Source: JAJPKK01 sp963802745
GTDB taxonomy: Bacteria; Pseudomonadota; Alphaproteobacteria; Rhizobiales; Xanthobacteraceae
Assembly: GCA_963802745.1 (NCBI GenBank)
Contig: CAWDKL010000047.1
Location: 1-64,000 of the forward strand
Reading direction: 5' to 3'
DNA length: 64,000 nucleotides
The notes below the pieces were generated by a model, which was not told the DNA's origin, did no database searches, and saw nothing but the letters and a program-made list of their open reading frames with translations. A program made the position numbers and the translations under genes. Below, piece by piece: positions 1 to 9,350 of the stretch (positions are counted from its first letter, which is position 1; each line of letters opens with the position of its first letter).

Positions 1-1996
1 CACCAACTGGGTCGGGTTTTTTCGATTTTCGCGGCTTTGGCATGGCGCAAGCCATTGATCTTGCAGGGGGCGGTTTTGGAAATCGGCTGTAGTGCCGACC
101 AAGGCTCTTGCTTGGTTTGATCGGGTGCGCGAGTCAGGGGCATGTTTTTGCGCCACAAGATTCGCCGCAAGGACGGCAAGGAGCATCGGAGCTGGTCGGT
201 CGTGGAGAACCGGCGGGTTCAGGGTGGGCGCGTTGTTCAACGGCAGGTGCTTTATCTGGGGGAGATCAACGACAGCCAGCGCGCGGCGTGGACCCGCGCG
301 ATCGCGGCGTTTGACGACGGCGGGCAGGCGACGCAGATTGCGCTGTTCCCCGAGGATCGCGCAGCGCCGGTTCTCGATTGCGACGTTATATCGATCCGCT
401 TGAGCGCCATGCGGCTGTGCCGCCCGCGTCAGTGGGGCGCCTGCTGGCTGGCGATGATCCTGTGGGATCAACTGCGGCTGGACGATTTTTGGGAACCGGT
501 GCTGCCGCCATCGCGCGAGGGAACCAATTGGCTGAACGTGTTGAAGACGTTGGCGAGCTATCGGCTGATTTCTCCGGGCAGCGAATGGCGGTTGCATCGA
601 CACTGGTTTGAACAGAGCGCGATGGGCGATCTGCTGGGCGAAGATATCGGGCTGGTTCAACCGAATACTCTCTATCGCTGCCTGGACAAGCTGATCGCGC
701 ACAAACAAACGCTGTTCGGGTTTTTGCGTGAACGTTGGAAGGACTTGTTTGGGGCCGATTTCGAGGTTTTGCTTTATGATCTGACCAGCACGTATTTCGA
801 GTGCGATCCGCCGGACGCGGGCAAAAGGAAGTTCGGCTATAGCCGGGACAAGCGGCCGGATTGCGTGCAAGTCGTGATCGCGCTGATCGTCACGCCGGAT
901 GGGTTTCCGCTGGCCTATGAAGTCATGGATGGCAATACTTCGGATAAAACGACGCTGCGGGCTTTTCTGGCCAAAATCGAAGCCCAATATGGCAAAGCAC
1001 AGCGCACGTGGGTGATGGATCGCGGTATTCCGACCGAGGAAGTCCTGGCCGAAATGCGCGCCTCGCCGACCCCAATTCATTATCTCGTGGGGACGCCGCG
1101 CGGGCGGCTGACCAAACTGGAGAAGCTACTGGCGGCCAAGCGGTGGGAGGATGTGCGCGACAGCGTGCGCGTCAAATTGGTCGAAGATGGAGACGAAACC
1201 TACGTTTTGGCGCGCAGCGACGGCCGCCGCGACAAGGAACAAGCGATGCGGCAGCGCCGGTTGCGGAAATTGATCAAGCGGCTGCGCGAACTCCAGCACC
1301 AGGATCTGACGCGCGACGACTTGCTGCTCAAGCTCGGCGCCGCCAAGAAAGAGGCCGGCAAGGCCTATCGTTTGTTGATCATCCACACGCCGGCAAACGA
1401 TCAGCCGGTCACGCCGCAAACATTCCATTTCAAGCTGGATCGCAAGAAATTACGCGCCGCGCGCCGGCGCGAGGGCAGCTATCTGCTGCGCTCCAACATC
1501 AAGGGCGACGACCCCGGAAAGCTCTGGCGGCTCTATCTGCAACTGGTCGAGATCGAGCAAGCGTTCAAGGAATTGAAGAACGATCTTTCGATCCGGCCCA
1601 TTCATCACCAGCTGGAGACCCGCATCGAAGCCCATATCTTCGTGGCATTCCTGGCCTATTGCCTGATGGTCACATTGAAACAACGGCTGAAAGCGCTGGC
1701 ACCGGGACTGACGCCCAGAGCCGTGCTCGAAAAGCTCGCCGTCATCCAGATGATCGACGTCGAACTGCCCACCACGGACGGGCGCACCGTCATTCTATCC
1801 CGCTATACCGAGGCAGAACCCGATCAGCGGCTTCTACTGCAAAGCTTGAAGCTCGACTTGCCCGATCAGCCGCCGCCGAAAATCACCGCCGCCAACCACC
1901 AAGCCGCTTGAGTACTCCACCCTTGTAGTGCCGACCTTTGGACCTTCGCCCCAATGATCCCAGGGGCTTCGGCTCGCCGAACCCCGCCAGTTGGTG
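1..1996 (+). mobile_element. IS1634-like insertion sequence
   Basis: The transposase gene is bracketed by a perfect 10-bp inverted repeat, CACCAACTGG at 1-10 and its complement at 1987-1996. The next few bases inward are also roughly complementary (GTCGGGTT against CGGGGTT). A 13-bp direct repeat, TGTAGTGCCGACC, lies just inside each end at 88-100 and 1924-1936. I take 1-1996 as the element, but the true left tip could lie upstream of the window and no target-site duplication can be seen. The family assignment rests on the transposase. Confidence 0.6.
142..1911 (+). CDS. IS1634/IS4-type DDE transposase
   Basis: A 589-residue DDE transposase that would cut and rejoin the ends of its own element. 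The sequence shows the family layout: a basic N-terminal DNA-binding part, a YDLTSTYFEC segment with the first catalytic Asp (about residue 213), a WVMDRG segment with the second Asp, and a C-terminal IEQAFKELKNDL segment that supplies the catalytic Glu. Length is normal for IS1634 elements and the frame is uninterrupted, so the copy may be active. It starts at ATG 142. Nothing in the flanking DNA suggests that it is cotranscribed with another gene. Confidence 0.85.
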   Translation: MFLRHKIRRKDGKEHRSWSVVENRRVQGGRVVQRQVLYLGEINDSQRAAWTRAIAAFDDGGQATQIALFPEDRAAPVLDCDVISIRLSAMRLCRPRQWGACWLAMILWDQLRLDDFWEPVLPPSREGTNWLNVLKTLASYRLISPGSEWRLHRHWFEQSAMGDLLGEDIGLVQPNTLYRCLDKLIAHKQTLFGFLRERWKDLFGADFEVLLYDLTSTYFECDPPDAGKRKFGYSRDKRPDCVQVVIALIVTPDGFPLAYEVMDGNTSDKTTLRAFLAKIEAQYGKAQRTWVMDRGIPTEEVLAEMRASPTPIHYLVGTPRGRLTKLEKLLAAKRWEDVRDSVRVKLVEDGDETYVLARSDGRRDKEQAMRQRRLRKLIKRLRELQHQDLTRDDLLLKLGAAKKEAGKAYRLLIIHTPANDQPVTPQTFHFKLDRKKLRAARRREGSYLLRSNIKGDDPGKLWRLYLQLVEIEQAFKELKNDLSIRPIHHQLETRIEAHIFVAFLAYCLMVTLKQRLKALAPGLTPRAVLEKLAVIQMIDVELPTTDGRTVILSRYTEAEPDQRLLLQSLKLDLPDQPPPKITAANHQAA

Positions 1997-2062
1997 AAGT
2001 CGGGTTGGTCCTACCTGCTGGAAAACGCAGCCTGATAGGATTCGAACTTTGGAAACGCTGGT

Positions 2063-2130
2063 GTAGGTGCAGAGGATTACTCCTCCGCGCCTCTCACAGA
2101 ACCGGACGTGCGGGCCTCGCATACGGCTCT
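2063..2130 (-). ncRNA. group II intron domains V-VI
   Basis: Minus-strand RNA would fold domain V from GAGCCGTATGCG paired with GCACGTCCGGTTC across a short loop. The domain VI stem GGAGGAGTAATCCTC follows and carries the likely branch-point adenosine. These are the catalytic core and branch domains, and they fix the 3' end of the intron to within a few bases. Confidence 0.75.
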
Positions 2131-2143
2131 TTGGACCGGTATG

Positions 2144-3619
2144 TCAGAATGGCAGCAGCTGCCCTGACGCCTGTACGCGGGTGTTAAGTTCATCCCATCG
2201 GGTGGCAAGCGACACCAGCCGCCCGATAAACCAGGCGGGCGGGTAGGCGCGCGTCATTCCCGGATGGTTCGAACGGAACCACCTGCCGCGACCGGAGAAC
2301 GCTGCCCCGGCGGCCGCTTTGATGCTGACGCCGCGAGACCGCAGGTGCCGGAACAGGAAGCGGGGGCGCTTCCGTTGGCGGATGATGATCGCTCGCAGAC
2401 GGCGGCGGATGTGGGCATCGATCTGCTTCAATGCCTTGACGCCTTCCGCCGTACACAGGCGGAAATGCGCCACCCATCCGTTCAGGTAGCGGCTGAGGTC
2501 CTTCATGCAGGCGGCGAGCGATCGGCCCCAGTTGGGGGGCGTCATCTCGCGCACCTTGCTTCTCAGCCGCCGCTCCGCTTTCGCCGATAGGAGGACGGCG
2601 GTTTGCCGGCCTTCCCCGGTTTGCCAACATCGAAAGCGGAATCCCAGAAAGTGCACCTCGTGAGGTTGGCGCACCCCGCTCTTCTCCTCATTGATCTTGA
2701 GCCGCATGCGCTGCTCAAGAAAATGACGGATCGAAGCCATGACGCGCTGCCCGGCCCGCACGCCGCGCACGAGGATATTGCAATCATCGGCGTAGCGGAC
2801 GAACCGATGGCCCCGCCGCTCCAGTTCCTGATCCAATTCGTCGAGAACGATATTGGACAGCAGCGGCGACAGCGGGCCTCCTTGCGGTGTCCCCTCCGTA
2901 ACGGCGATCTTGGTTCCGTCCGGCATCACCACTCCCGCCTTCAGCATCCCTCGCACCAGGGCCAGAAGCCGCCGGACGGAAACCCGTTGGGCGATCCGAT
3001 CGAGCAGCCGCTGGTGATGGACCCGGTCGAAGAACTTCGACAGATCGATATCCACCACCATTTGATATCCGGCCGAGAGGTGCTCCTTGGCTTGGGCGAT
3101 TGCGGTGTGAGCGCCGCGATGCGGACGGAAGCCATGGCTGCTGGCGTGGAAGGTCGGCTCGAAGATCGGCTCCAGGATTTGGAGCACGGCCTGTTGAACC
3201 ACCCGATCCACCACGTTGGGAATGCCAAGCCCCCGTTGCCCGCCTCCGGGCTTTGGCAGCCAGACCCGGCGAACGGCGCCGGGCCGATAGCATTCCGCCA
3301 GCAGGTCATGACGCAGCGCGGCGATGAGCGGCGCAGCGTTGCGCTGTGCTTCCTCGACCGTCTGTCCGTCCACTCCCGGCGCACCCTGGTTGCGTATCAC
3401 CTTCAGCAGCGCCTGTGCCAGATTGGCGACCGACGCTACTTCTTCCAGCAGCCGACTGGTGTCGGCCGTACAGGCGACGGTTCGTGCCGTTTTCCTGGGC
3501 TTCGCTGTATGCAGCAGAAAGGCGCGCCCGCCGGATACGTCCGGCGTGCCCGTCCCCCCGCCCCCTTGCGGGCTGTCGGCGAAGGCGAAGCTCATTTGAC
3601 GGTGATCCGTTCTTCTCAC
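2144..3619 (-). CDS. ltrA: group II intron reverse transcriptase/maturase
   Basis: The intron-encoded protein of about 491 residues copies intron RNA into DNA and helps the RNA splice. RT motifs are in order: LPKPGGGQRGLGIP, the VDIDLSKFFD block with the first catalytic Asp, EGTPQGGPLSPLLSN, and the YADD box (FVRYADDCNILV). A group II maturase domain with RYLNGWVAHFRL follows. No C-terminal HNH endonuclease is visible, so insertion would have to use nicks or replication forks. An internal ATG eight codons in (MSFAFADS) is an equally good start. The reading frame is intact. Confidence 0.9.
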   Translation of the reverse strand: MRRTDHRQMSFAFADSPQGGGGTGTPDVSGGRAFLLHTAKPRKTARTVACTADTSRLLEEVASVANLAQALLKVIRNQGAPGVDGQTVEEAQRNAAPLIAALRHDLLAECYRPGAVRRVWLPKPGGGQRGLGIPNVVDRVVQQAVLQILEPIFEPTFHASSHGFRPHRGAHTAIAQAKEHLSAGYQMVVDIDLSKFFDRVHHQRLLDRIAQRVSVRRLLALVRGMLKAGVVMPDGTKIAVTEGTPQGGPLSPLLSNIVLDELDQELERRGHRFVRYADDCNILVRGVRAGQRVMASIRHFLEQRMRLKINEEKSGVRQPHEVHFLGFRFRCWQTGEGRQTAVLLSAKAERRLRSKVREMTPPNWGRSLAACMKDLSRYLNGWVAHFRLCTAEGVKALKQIDAHIRRRLRAIIIRQRKRPRFLFRHLRSRGVSIKAAAGAAFSGRGRWFRSNHPGMTRAYPPAWFIGRLVSLATRWDELNTRVQASGQLLPF

Positions 3620-4255
3620 TCCATCTCTCCCTTGGCTCCACCGGCTTTCACCGGCTTCCGCGCTACTACGAAGAGATCCGACTTCTGCAAGGCCATCGGC
3701 CGGTCGTCGTTGCCTCCTTCCGGCCTACCGCTTGCGCGGAACCTTGCAGACCTCCCAGGGTAAGGTGCACTTGGATGTACCGCCGCTCCCGTCCTCAATA
3801 CCGCTCCGATCTCGGTTGGATTTGGGGCGTCGCGTTCCTTGGCACGCTCACCCGATCGGCCCGGCCTGTACGAGGCTTCACTCACGTTCGGTGCTGCAGC
3901 CTGCCTTCCGGCTTCTTCCCCACACGTCCTCGCGGCGCGTGCAGTTGCCTTCGGCTTGCGGTTGCTACCAACTCGCTCCGCAGAGGACTTCCACCTCCTA
4001 TCCAGGGCCCATGCCTGGCACACCAAGGCTGGCCTTCGGCCCCCGCCTTCGGCGGCTGGAGGGCCTTGACGGAGCTTGCCACCCAGCCTTGTTCGCCACC
4101 AAGCGTTCGACGGCAAAGAGTGGCTGGAGTACGTCGGTGATCTCCGCAGCTGCCGGATTCCACCCACAGATTCTGCCGAGGAGGCAATTTTCTTTGCCTT
4201 CGATGCGCGTGCCCACGACACCGCGGCTCGCAGCGCGAGGACTCAAGACTGAAAG

Positions 4256-5645
4256 TCAACGGAAGCAGGCTTGCCAACCCCCACTTTCAAACGTCAATCT
4301 ATCACACCAAGCCGCGACCGGGTAATAGTCTCCCATTATGCGCTGGACCTTGGGCCCGGCAGCAGTAATCTTTGCCCGGGGCGGAACATAAGGTAAAGTA
4401 AAATCGATGACGGCATCTTTATGTACGCAGTTCCCAGGGCAGCCTTGGACGACCCACTGGATCGCATAGGGGAACGGCACTTCAGCGGTTGTATAATTAG
4501 TGTCGTTTCGCGTCACCGGCACCATATTACGCATAAATACCAGCTTAGGGTACTGCTCGTCGCCCCATGGCAGCCAGTTAACATTGGGTTGTAGCCAGTT
4601 GGGAATAAGCAGGTCATCCGAGATCACAATTGTATAGTAGCCACCTTGAACAACTGCCGCCTGATCGTCCATGCACCGAACAACCGAAACGGGCAACGCA
4701 AAGTCATTGTTGCAAATCGACCAATACCGCATATTAACGCCATCTGCCGCCCCCGATGGATTCGGCAAGCCATCGTATGTGTCTGGAAAACTCGGAGCCT
4801 TGCCGTGTATTACGATAATACGGCCAGACTGATACGGTCCCGGCTGCATGACGATATATTTGTTGTTCGGGTTCGGCAGCAGCACAATCGGCGATTCCTT
4901 CGGCGGCGCAAACCAAAGTCTATCCCCTGCCACGTTATAGTAATCACCCGGCGTATAGATGTCAAAACCCGGCGACTGTTCAAACAATAACTGATACAAT
5001 AAGCTAAGATCGCTTAGCTTGTTGACAGACTTATCGTAGTAATAATGCGTTGTCGGATCCGGCTGGTCCGGCGCGTCCGTCGTCAACGGGCAGGCTTGTA
5101 AGGACTGAAACCCGGCACTACCGGAAGAAGAGAGCGATATTTTGGGCAGCGGCTGCCCGCCCATCAGGGCTTGGCCGCTTAGGGTTTTATCGGCGCTTGG
5201 CACGTATATTCGCAGCGCGACATAAGCTAAGGTGCTTTGGGCAACATTACCGATCGAGTTGTAGTTCAGGCATTTCGATTCTGCACCACTACGTGCAACG
5301 CAGAGAGTATAAGAACTGACACTGCCAGCGTTAGGAATAATTATGGAATCATACTTGTGACCTGCGGCGGAGAGCGGTGCGTTGTTGTTCCCACCATTAT
5401 AAACGACGAACGAAAAATAGCGGGCATTCGGATAAGAACCCTCAATTTTCATCGAGTTCATATTTAGAAGTATCGAAGGGCATAACCCAATATCTAGCTT
5501 GGTCGTCCGGCCCTAGAAAATTCCCGGACCCTTCGGGCGAAAACTCGATTGGCCATGCGCAATTCGAAAACGTCGGAGAAACTTGTGCGCCAGCGACAGC
5601 GGGCACCATAGCAAGGAGACCCGAGAGAAGCCATTTGTTTAACAT
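4256..5645 (-). pseudogene. secreted protein of unknown function, one frameshift
   Basis: One gene is split over two frames. It begins at ATG 5645 behind a good GAGGAG site and has a signal peptide (MLNKWLLSGLLAMVPAVAGA, cleaved before QVSPTF). The first frame runs to about 5,459 and the second continues to a stop at 4,256. At the junction the minus strand reads TATGAACTCGATG; removing one base to give TATGACTCGATG joins the frames as Y-D-S-M-K. The mature protein of about 440 residues is rich in Tyr, Pro and Asn, with several Cys, and is probably extracytoplasmic. I do not recognise the family. The frameshift lies in a GANTC site and may be a sequencing error. Confidence 0.6.
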
Positions 5646-6267
5646 TTTCGTTGCACTCCTCGCTCTGCACTGATCTCCACCCAAAAATCGTCGATACTTG
5701 CAAAATTGGACCCAAAGCGCATTGCCCATCTGCGTAAAAGCTCGCTTGGCATCACTGACTTGCCCCACGGACGTTGATGATTTCGTTGCACCATTGGTAA
5801 ATTGCCATTGACTTACGGCGCGCTCCATTCTTTAAGTCCGCCAATTTTCTAAGCGTCCCCCGCGCGGACGCATTGAGCCAGATCAAATCACGATCGCGTG
5901 GCATTTCGTGGCCGATGAAGAGCGTCCGTTGCCGCTGCGGCCAGACACGGCGCGCCGACCGCCGCGATCCGGCGCTCGGCGGCCTTGGGTGTCAGCTTAC
6001 TTGGGCACCGCGTGATGCGGCGCTGCCTTTTTCGCGGCGGCCCCTGCCTCTATTGTTCTCCGCGCCCACGTCCGCCGGTCGGTCGAGCCGCTACTCCGCT
6101 CACTCTGCCGGTAAGGCAGGCGTCCATGAACTGCTTAAAGGGTGAAGGTCCCACCTCCGACGATCGGCGTTCGTTCACGGTGATGCCTCTCTGTAGAGCC
6201 AAGGTATCACACCTGGCCCAATTCCCGGAGGCCAACGGTCGCAGCTCTTCGGGCTCCAGTTGTCGAT
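5646..6267. other. no gene seen
   Basis: About 620 bases between the secreted-protein gene and the IS200 fragment. Open frames here have no homology-like features. A small CTGCC/GGCAG stem occurs near 6,110 and could be left-end sequence of the IS200 element, but I cannot support that further. Confidence 0.4.
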
Positions 6268-6612
6268 TTGCATAATCATGTTCACATCCTGATATCGATC
6301 CCACCAAAGTACTCGGTGGCAGAGGTGATCGGATATCTGAAGGGGAAAAGCTCCATCTGGGTCGCGCAGAACGTGGAGCGTAAAGCACGCAACGTTCTCG
6401 GCCACAAGTTCTGGACCAAAGGTTATTTCGTCTCGACGGTCGGTAGGGATGAGGAGATGATCCGCGCTTACATCAAGAATCAGGAGATGGTAGATCAGCA
6501 GCTGGATCAGTTGCAGTTGAAGCTCGCCTCCTCATATGGTCCCAGAGTCCTTTATAACCGCCTATGGCGGTTCCCCTTCAAACTCCCAGCTTTGCTGGGG
6601 GTTATTGGCTAA
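6268..6612 (+). pseudogene. IS200/IS605-type transposase TnpA, N-terminally truncated
   Basis: A fragment of an HUH single-strand transposase. It keeps the metal-binding HNHVHIL motif at its very start and the helix with the catalytic tyrosine (IRAYIKNQE, about residue 69). The usual ~60 N-terminal residues (the first beta strands) are absent, and nothing upstream supplies them in any frame. Beyond about residue 98 the frame reads into the element's right end, where CCCAGC-TTT-GCTGGG forms the type of subterminal hairpin these elements use (about 6,585-6,600). The copy is unlikely to be active. Confidence 0.75.
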
Positions 6613-6635
6613 CGCTAAGCGCGGTAGCACACCAA

Positions 6636-6745
6636 CGCGACCCGAAGGCGGGCACGTCATCCAAGCCAGCATTCGGCACTCATAATCGCTTCGTGTGGAA
6701 ATCGAACACGACACCGCGAGCGACCGCACGGCTAAGCCGGCGCAT
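6636..6745 (-). pseudogene. zinc-ribbon protein relic (copy a)
   Basis: In one minus-strand frame this reads RSLAVSCSI and then decays. The opening matches the start of the better-preserved copy near 26.35 kb (RSLAVSCSICHHEAI), and the DNA matches over about 60 bases. It lies outside the tRNA-Arg island, to the left. It is a non-functional remnant of a small Cys-rich protein family seen four times in this window. Confidence 0.45.
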
Positions 6746-6858
6746 GTTGCCATAGGCGGGGCGTCGCGCTGGGCTCGATTGGTCCGCATATTCATTGCAC
6801 AGCTGTTGGCTTGGTGTTGGCTTGCGTGAATTTCACCGCGAGGAAATTCCATCTAACT

Positions 6859-6918
6859 CTTGATTTCATTGGCGCGCCCGAGGGGATTCGAACCTCTGAC
6901 CTTTGCCTTCGGAGGGCA
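6859..6918. other. attL, 60-bp direct repeat with tRNA-Arg 3' fragment
   Basis: Identical over 60 bases to 26554-26613. Positions 6870-6918 are the 3'-terminal 49 nt of tRNA-Arg (CCA end, T arm and the 3' side of the anticodon arm). The remainder of the tRNA is missing on this side, which marks this as an attachment-site copy rather than a second tRNA gene. Confidence 0.9.
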
Positions 6919-7033
6919 GATTCCCTAGCTTTGCGCCTGGTTGCTGGAACTTTCCGGTCTTTGCAATAATGCCTGCAAAATCGATATATTCTGTTGACGA
7001 CCATTGCCTTTGTTTGCTACGCTTTGCGCCCAG

Positions 7034-7070
7034 TTGGTAGCTATGTGGTAGCTAGCTCACAATAGCTACC
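7034..7070. promoter_or_regulatory. candidate integrase arm-binding sites, left
   Basis: Contains GGTAGCTA twice in direct orientation (TTGGTAGCTATGTGGTAGC...) and a third inverted copy (AATAGCTACC) at 7061-7070, directly upstream of the integrase gene. The same 23-bp double site (7034-7056) recurs at 26497-26519, 35 bp inside the right attachment repeat. Position and repetition fit arm-type sites of a tyrosine integrase; the inverted copy could also let the integrase control its own promoter. Confidence 0.55.
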
Positions 7071-7091
7071 AGGCCGAACTTGGGACGGGGC

Positions 7092-8360
7092 ATGGCTGAA
7101 AAGCGGATTGGACTGCGGAAGGTTCGGGCGCTGGAACCGTCCGAAACCGTGTGGGACGCAACGGTTCCCGGCTTTGGCGCGCGGCGCCAGAAGGGCAACG
7201 CCGTCACCTATGTGCTGAAATTCAGGACGGCGGAAGGCCGCCAGCGTTGGCACACGATCGGCCGCCACGGTGCGCCCTGGACACCCGAAACGGCGCGCGA
7301 TGAAGCCAAGCGCTTGCTTGGGAACGTGGTCGAGGGCACCGACCCGGCCGCCGTCAAGCAGACCAAGCGCAAGGCCGCCACGGTTGCCGAGCTGTGCGAC
7401 CTCTACTTGGCCGATGCCGAGGCGGGCCGGTTGCTCACGCGGCGCCAAACGTCGAAAAAGGCAAGTACGCTGGTCACCGACCGGGGCCGGATCGAGCGCC
7501 ATATCAAGCCGCTGCTTGGGCGCCTGTCGGTCGCCGCCGTCACCCGCGAGGATGTAGACGGCTTCATGCACGCCGTCGCCGAAGGCAAGACGGCTGGCAA
7601 GACCAAGACGGCCAAGAAACGCGGGCTTGCTCACGTGCGCGGCGGCAAGGGCACTGCGAGCCGGACGGTGGGGTTGTTGGGCGCGATCTTCTCCTATGCG
7701 GTGCGTCACCGGATGCGCCCGGATAACCCCGCGCATGGCGTCATGCGCTTCGCGGACGGAAGGCGGCTGCGGCGCCTCACAGATGACGAATACGCGGCAT
7801 TGGGCGAAGCGTTGCGGCAATCGAAGGCCGCGAACGTGTGGCCGGCAGCTATTGCGGCGGCCCGCTTCCTTGCCATTACCGGCTGGCGTAGCGGCGAAGC
7901 GTTGGGGCTGCGTTGGGATGAAATCGACCTTGCCCGGCGCACCGCGACGCTTGGCGACACCAAAACGGGGCGAAGCATGCGCCCGCTCTCTCACGCCGCT
8001 TGCGACGTGTTGCGCCACCTCACCAAGGCGGGCGACCTGGTATTTCCGGCGACGCGCGGTGACGGCCGCATGGCGGGCTTTCCGAAGCTGTGGGCTCGCA
8101 TAGCCAAGCTGGGTGACCTATCGGCGGACGTGACACCGCACACGCTCCGGCATAGCTTTGCCAGCCTTGCCGGTGATCTCGGTTACAGCGAACCGACCAT
8201 TGCGGCGTTGGTAGGTCACCAAGGACGCACGATCACGTCACGCTACGTGCACGCGGCCGATGCGGTGCTGTTGGCCGCGGCGGATGCGGTGGCGAACCGT
8301 ACCGGTCAATTGTTGGGTGACGGCAGCGCCCGCGCGACTATAATTGCGCTGCGGGCGTGA
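7092..8360 (+). CDS. int: tyrosine recombinase / P4-type island integrase
   Basis: A site-specific recombinase of 422 residues that would move the island in and out of tRNA-Arg. The N-terminus (MAEKRIGLRK...) has the DUF4102-like arm-binding domain, followed by a core-binding SAM-like domain. The catalytic domain shows Arg in the TGWRSGEALGLRW box, HTLRHSFA, LVGHQ and a terminal SRYVHA with the nucleophilic Tyr. I chose ATG 7092 over TTG 7080 because a GGGACGGGG ribosome site precedes it. The gene is intact and lies 173 bp from the attachment repeat, reading into the island, as in P4-family elements. Confidence 0.92.
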   Translation: MAEKRIGLRKVRALEPSETVWDATVPGFGARRQKGNAVTYVLKFRTAEGRQRWHTIGRHGAPWTPETARDEAKRLLGNVVEGTDPAAVKQTKRKAATVAELCDLYLADAEAGRLLTRRQTSKKASTLVTDRGRIERHIKPLLGRLSVAAVTREDVDGFMHAVAEGKTAGKTKTAKKRGLAHVRGGKGTASRTVGLLGAIFSYAVRHRMRPDNPAHGVMRFADGRRLRRLTDDEYAALGEALRQSKAANVWPAAIAAARFLAITGWRSGEALGLRWDEIDLARRTATLGDTKTGRSMRPLSHAACDVLRHLTKAGDLVFPATRGDGRMAGFPKLWARIAKLGDLSADVTPHTLRHSFASLAGDLGYSEPTIAALVGHQGRTITSRYVHAADAVLLAAADAVANRTGQLLGDGSARATIIALRA

Positions 8361-8366
8361 TTAGTC

Positions 8367-8943
8367 ATGCGAACGGCTAAACCATTGAGCGCTCGGGACC
8401 TTGATACCTTGCGCCGCCTGGACGCGCGTTATGGCCGCCAACAGTTTCTTGAGCTTATTAAATCCATGCCGGAGCCACCCTCGCGGCGTAAGCCCGGTGC
8501 ACCGCAGCAAGTTCCGCTTCGGCCGGCATTTCTGACCGCACTATATTATTTCGCAACCTGCCGACGCCGAACATCCATCAGCGCCTTTTCCAGGGAACTT
8601 CCAGAGGTGCTGGAAGTCCAATTTCGGGCGTTCAGTCGCGAATGGACCGCCGCAATATTTGCTACTCAAAAAAAGCATTCCCGCGATCGAGCAAGACATC
8701 AGGCGCGGAATGCAATACGCGAACAAGAAACTGGTCGATAAGATGATTTGGTTCTGGATTTGCTGGCGAATGATGATGGTGAATCCGGCGTGGGGGTTCA
8801 CGATTGCTGACCAGCAGCATATTTTGGTTAAGCCCAAAAGACCTCGGAGGGTGATTGAGTGGATCGATGCTGGGATAGATGCTGCTGACGCTCGGCAAAA
8901 ACTTGAGATGATCTTCCAAAAGCAAGCGAACACGCCCTCGTAA
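8367..8943 (+). pseudogene. small unknown protein after the integrase, probably frameshifted
   Basis: An ORF of 124 codons begins 6 bp after the integrase stop (MRTAKPLSARDLDTLRRL) and looks coding for about its first 95 residues. Near a run of seven A (8668-8674) the sense shifts to another frame, which gives KSIPAIEQDIRRGMQYANKK; six A would join them as ATQKSIPAIEQ. Downstream sense decays again. No family is recognised. The tight spacing to int suggests cotranscription. The evidence for the joined product is weak. Confidence 0.35.
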
Positions 8944-9035
8944 GATAGATCAACAAATTTTCTGCACAATATTCTTGTCGGAAAAATCGCCGCACTAAGC
9001 GTTCCATCGCAACTGCGCGCCTTTGCGCAAACGTG

Positions 9036-9335
9036 ATGGAACAATCGATGACCACAATTCCAGAGAGCCCAGACGCGCTTTTGACGCGTTCCCAAGCGGC
9101 TGCTTCACTTGCCGCGGCCGGATTCCCCGTATCGCACGCCACGCTATCAACCAAGGCGACGCGCGGCGGCGGGCCACCGTTCCAGAAGTTCGGGCCACGA
9201 CCGCTGTACCGGTGGGGCGACACTTTGGCATGGGCGAAGGGGCGCCTAAGCCGGCCGGTGCACAGCACGTCCGAGCCCGCGTCGGCACCGCGCGAATGCG
9301 ACGGGCCAGGGGCGAGTCCTCCCGCTCGAAGATGA
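9036..9335 (+). CDS. AlpA/excisionase-like helix-turn-helix protein
   Basis: A protein of about 99 residues. The middle part (LLTRSQAAASLAAAGFPVSHATLSTKATRG) has the layout of a winged-helix MerR/AlpA DNA-binding domain, followed by GGPPFQKFGPRPLYRWGD, the wing seen in phage excisionase-type proteins. Such proteins often set integrase direction or control island genes. The start is uncertain: ATG 9036 and ATG 9048 are both possible and neither has a strong ribosome site. It precedes the primase gene by 15 bp, which suggests one operon. Confidence 0.6.
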   Translation: MEQSMTTIPESPDALLTRSQAAASLAAAGFPVSHATLSTKATRGGGPPFQKFGPRPLYRWGDTLAWAKGRLSRPVHSTSEPASAPRECDGPGASPPARR

Positions 9336-9350
9336 CGAAGGGGTCGGCGA

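Larger units (their letters stand above)
2063..4221 (-). mobile_element. group II intron
   Basis: A self-splicing retroelement on the minus strand. The 3' end is clear: a 31-nt domain V hairpin (plus coordinates 2099-2129, GAGCCG...CGGTTC) followed by a short domain VI stem and a CACCTAC end near 2063. Between the RT gene and about 4,221 there is no other gene; this stretch is GC-rich and full of short complementary runs, as expected for domains I-III. The 5' boundary at about 4,221 (reading GTGTCG...) is only a guess. It sits about 35 bases downstream of the stop codon of the neighbouring minus-strand secreted-protein gene, in the same orientation. Confidence 0.75.

Noticed and set aside
88..1936. 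TGTAGTGCCGACC pair as the terminal repeats of the IS
   Set aside because: They are in direct, not inverted, orientation. The true inverted pair is at 1-10 and 1987-1996.
6870..6918. A second tRNA gene
   Set aside because: Only the 3' 49 nt are present; the D arm and the 5' acceptor strand are missing. It is an attachment-site remnant.
8667..8676. A-AAA-AAG slippery heptamer in the ORF after the integrase, as a programmed -1 frameshift
   Set aside because: A -1 shift leads to a stop after about 23 codons without sense. The sensible downstream frame requires +1, so a homopolymer indel is the simpler reading.
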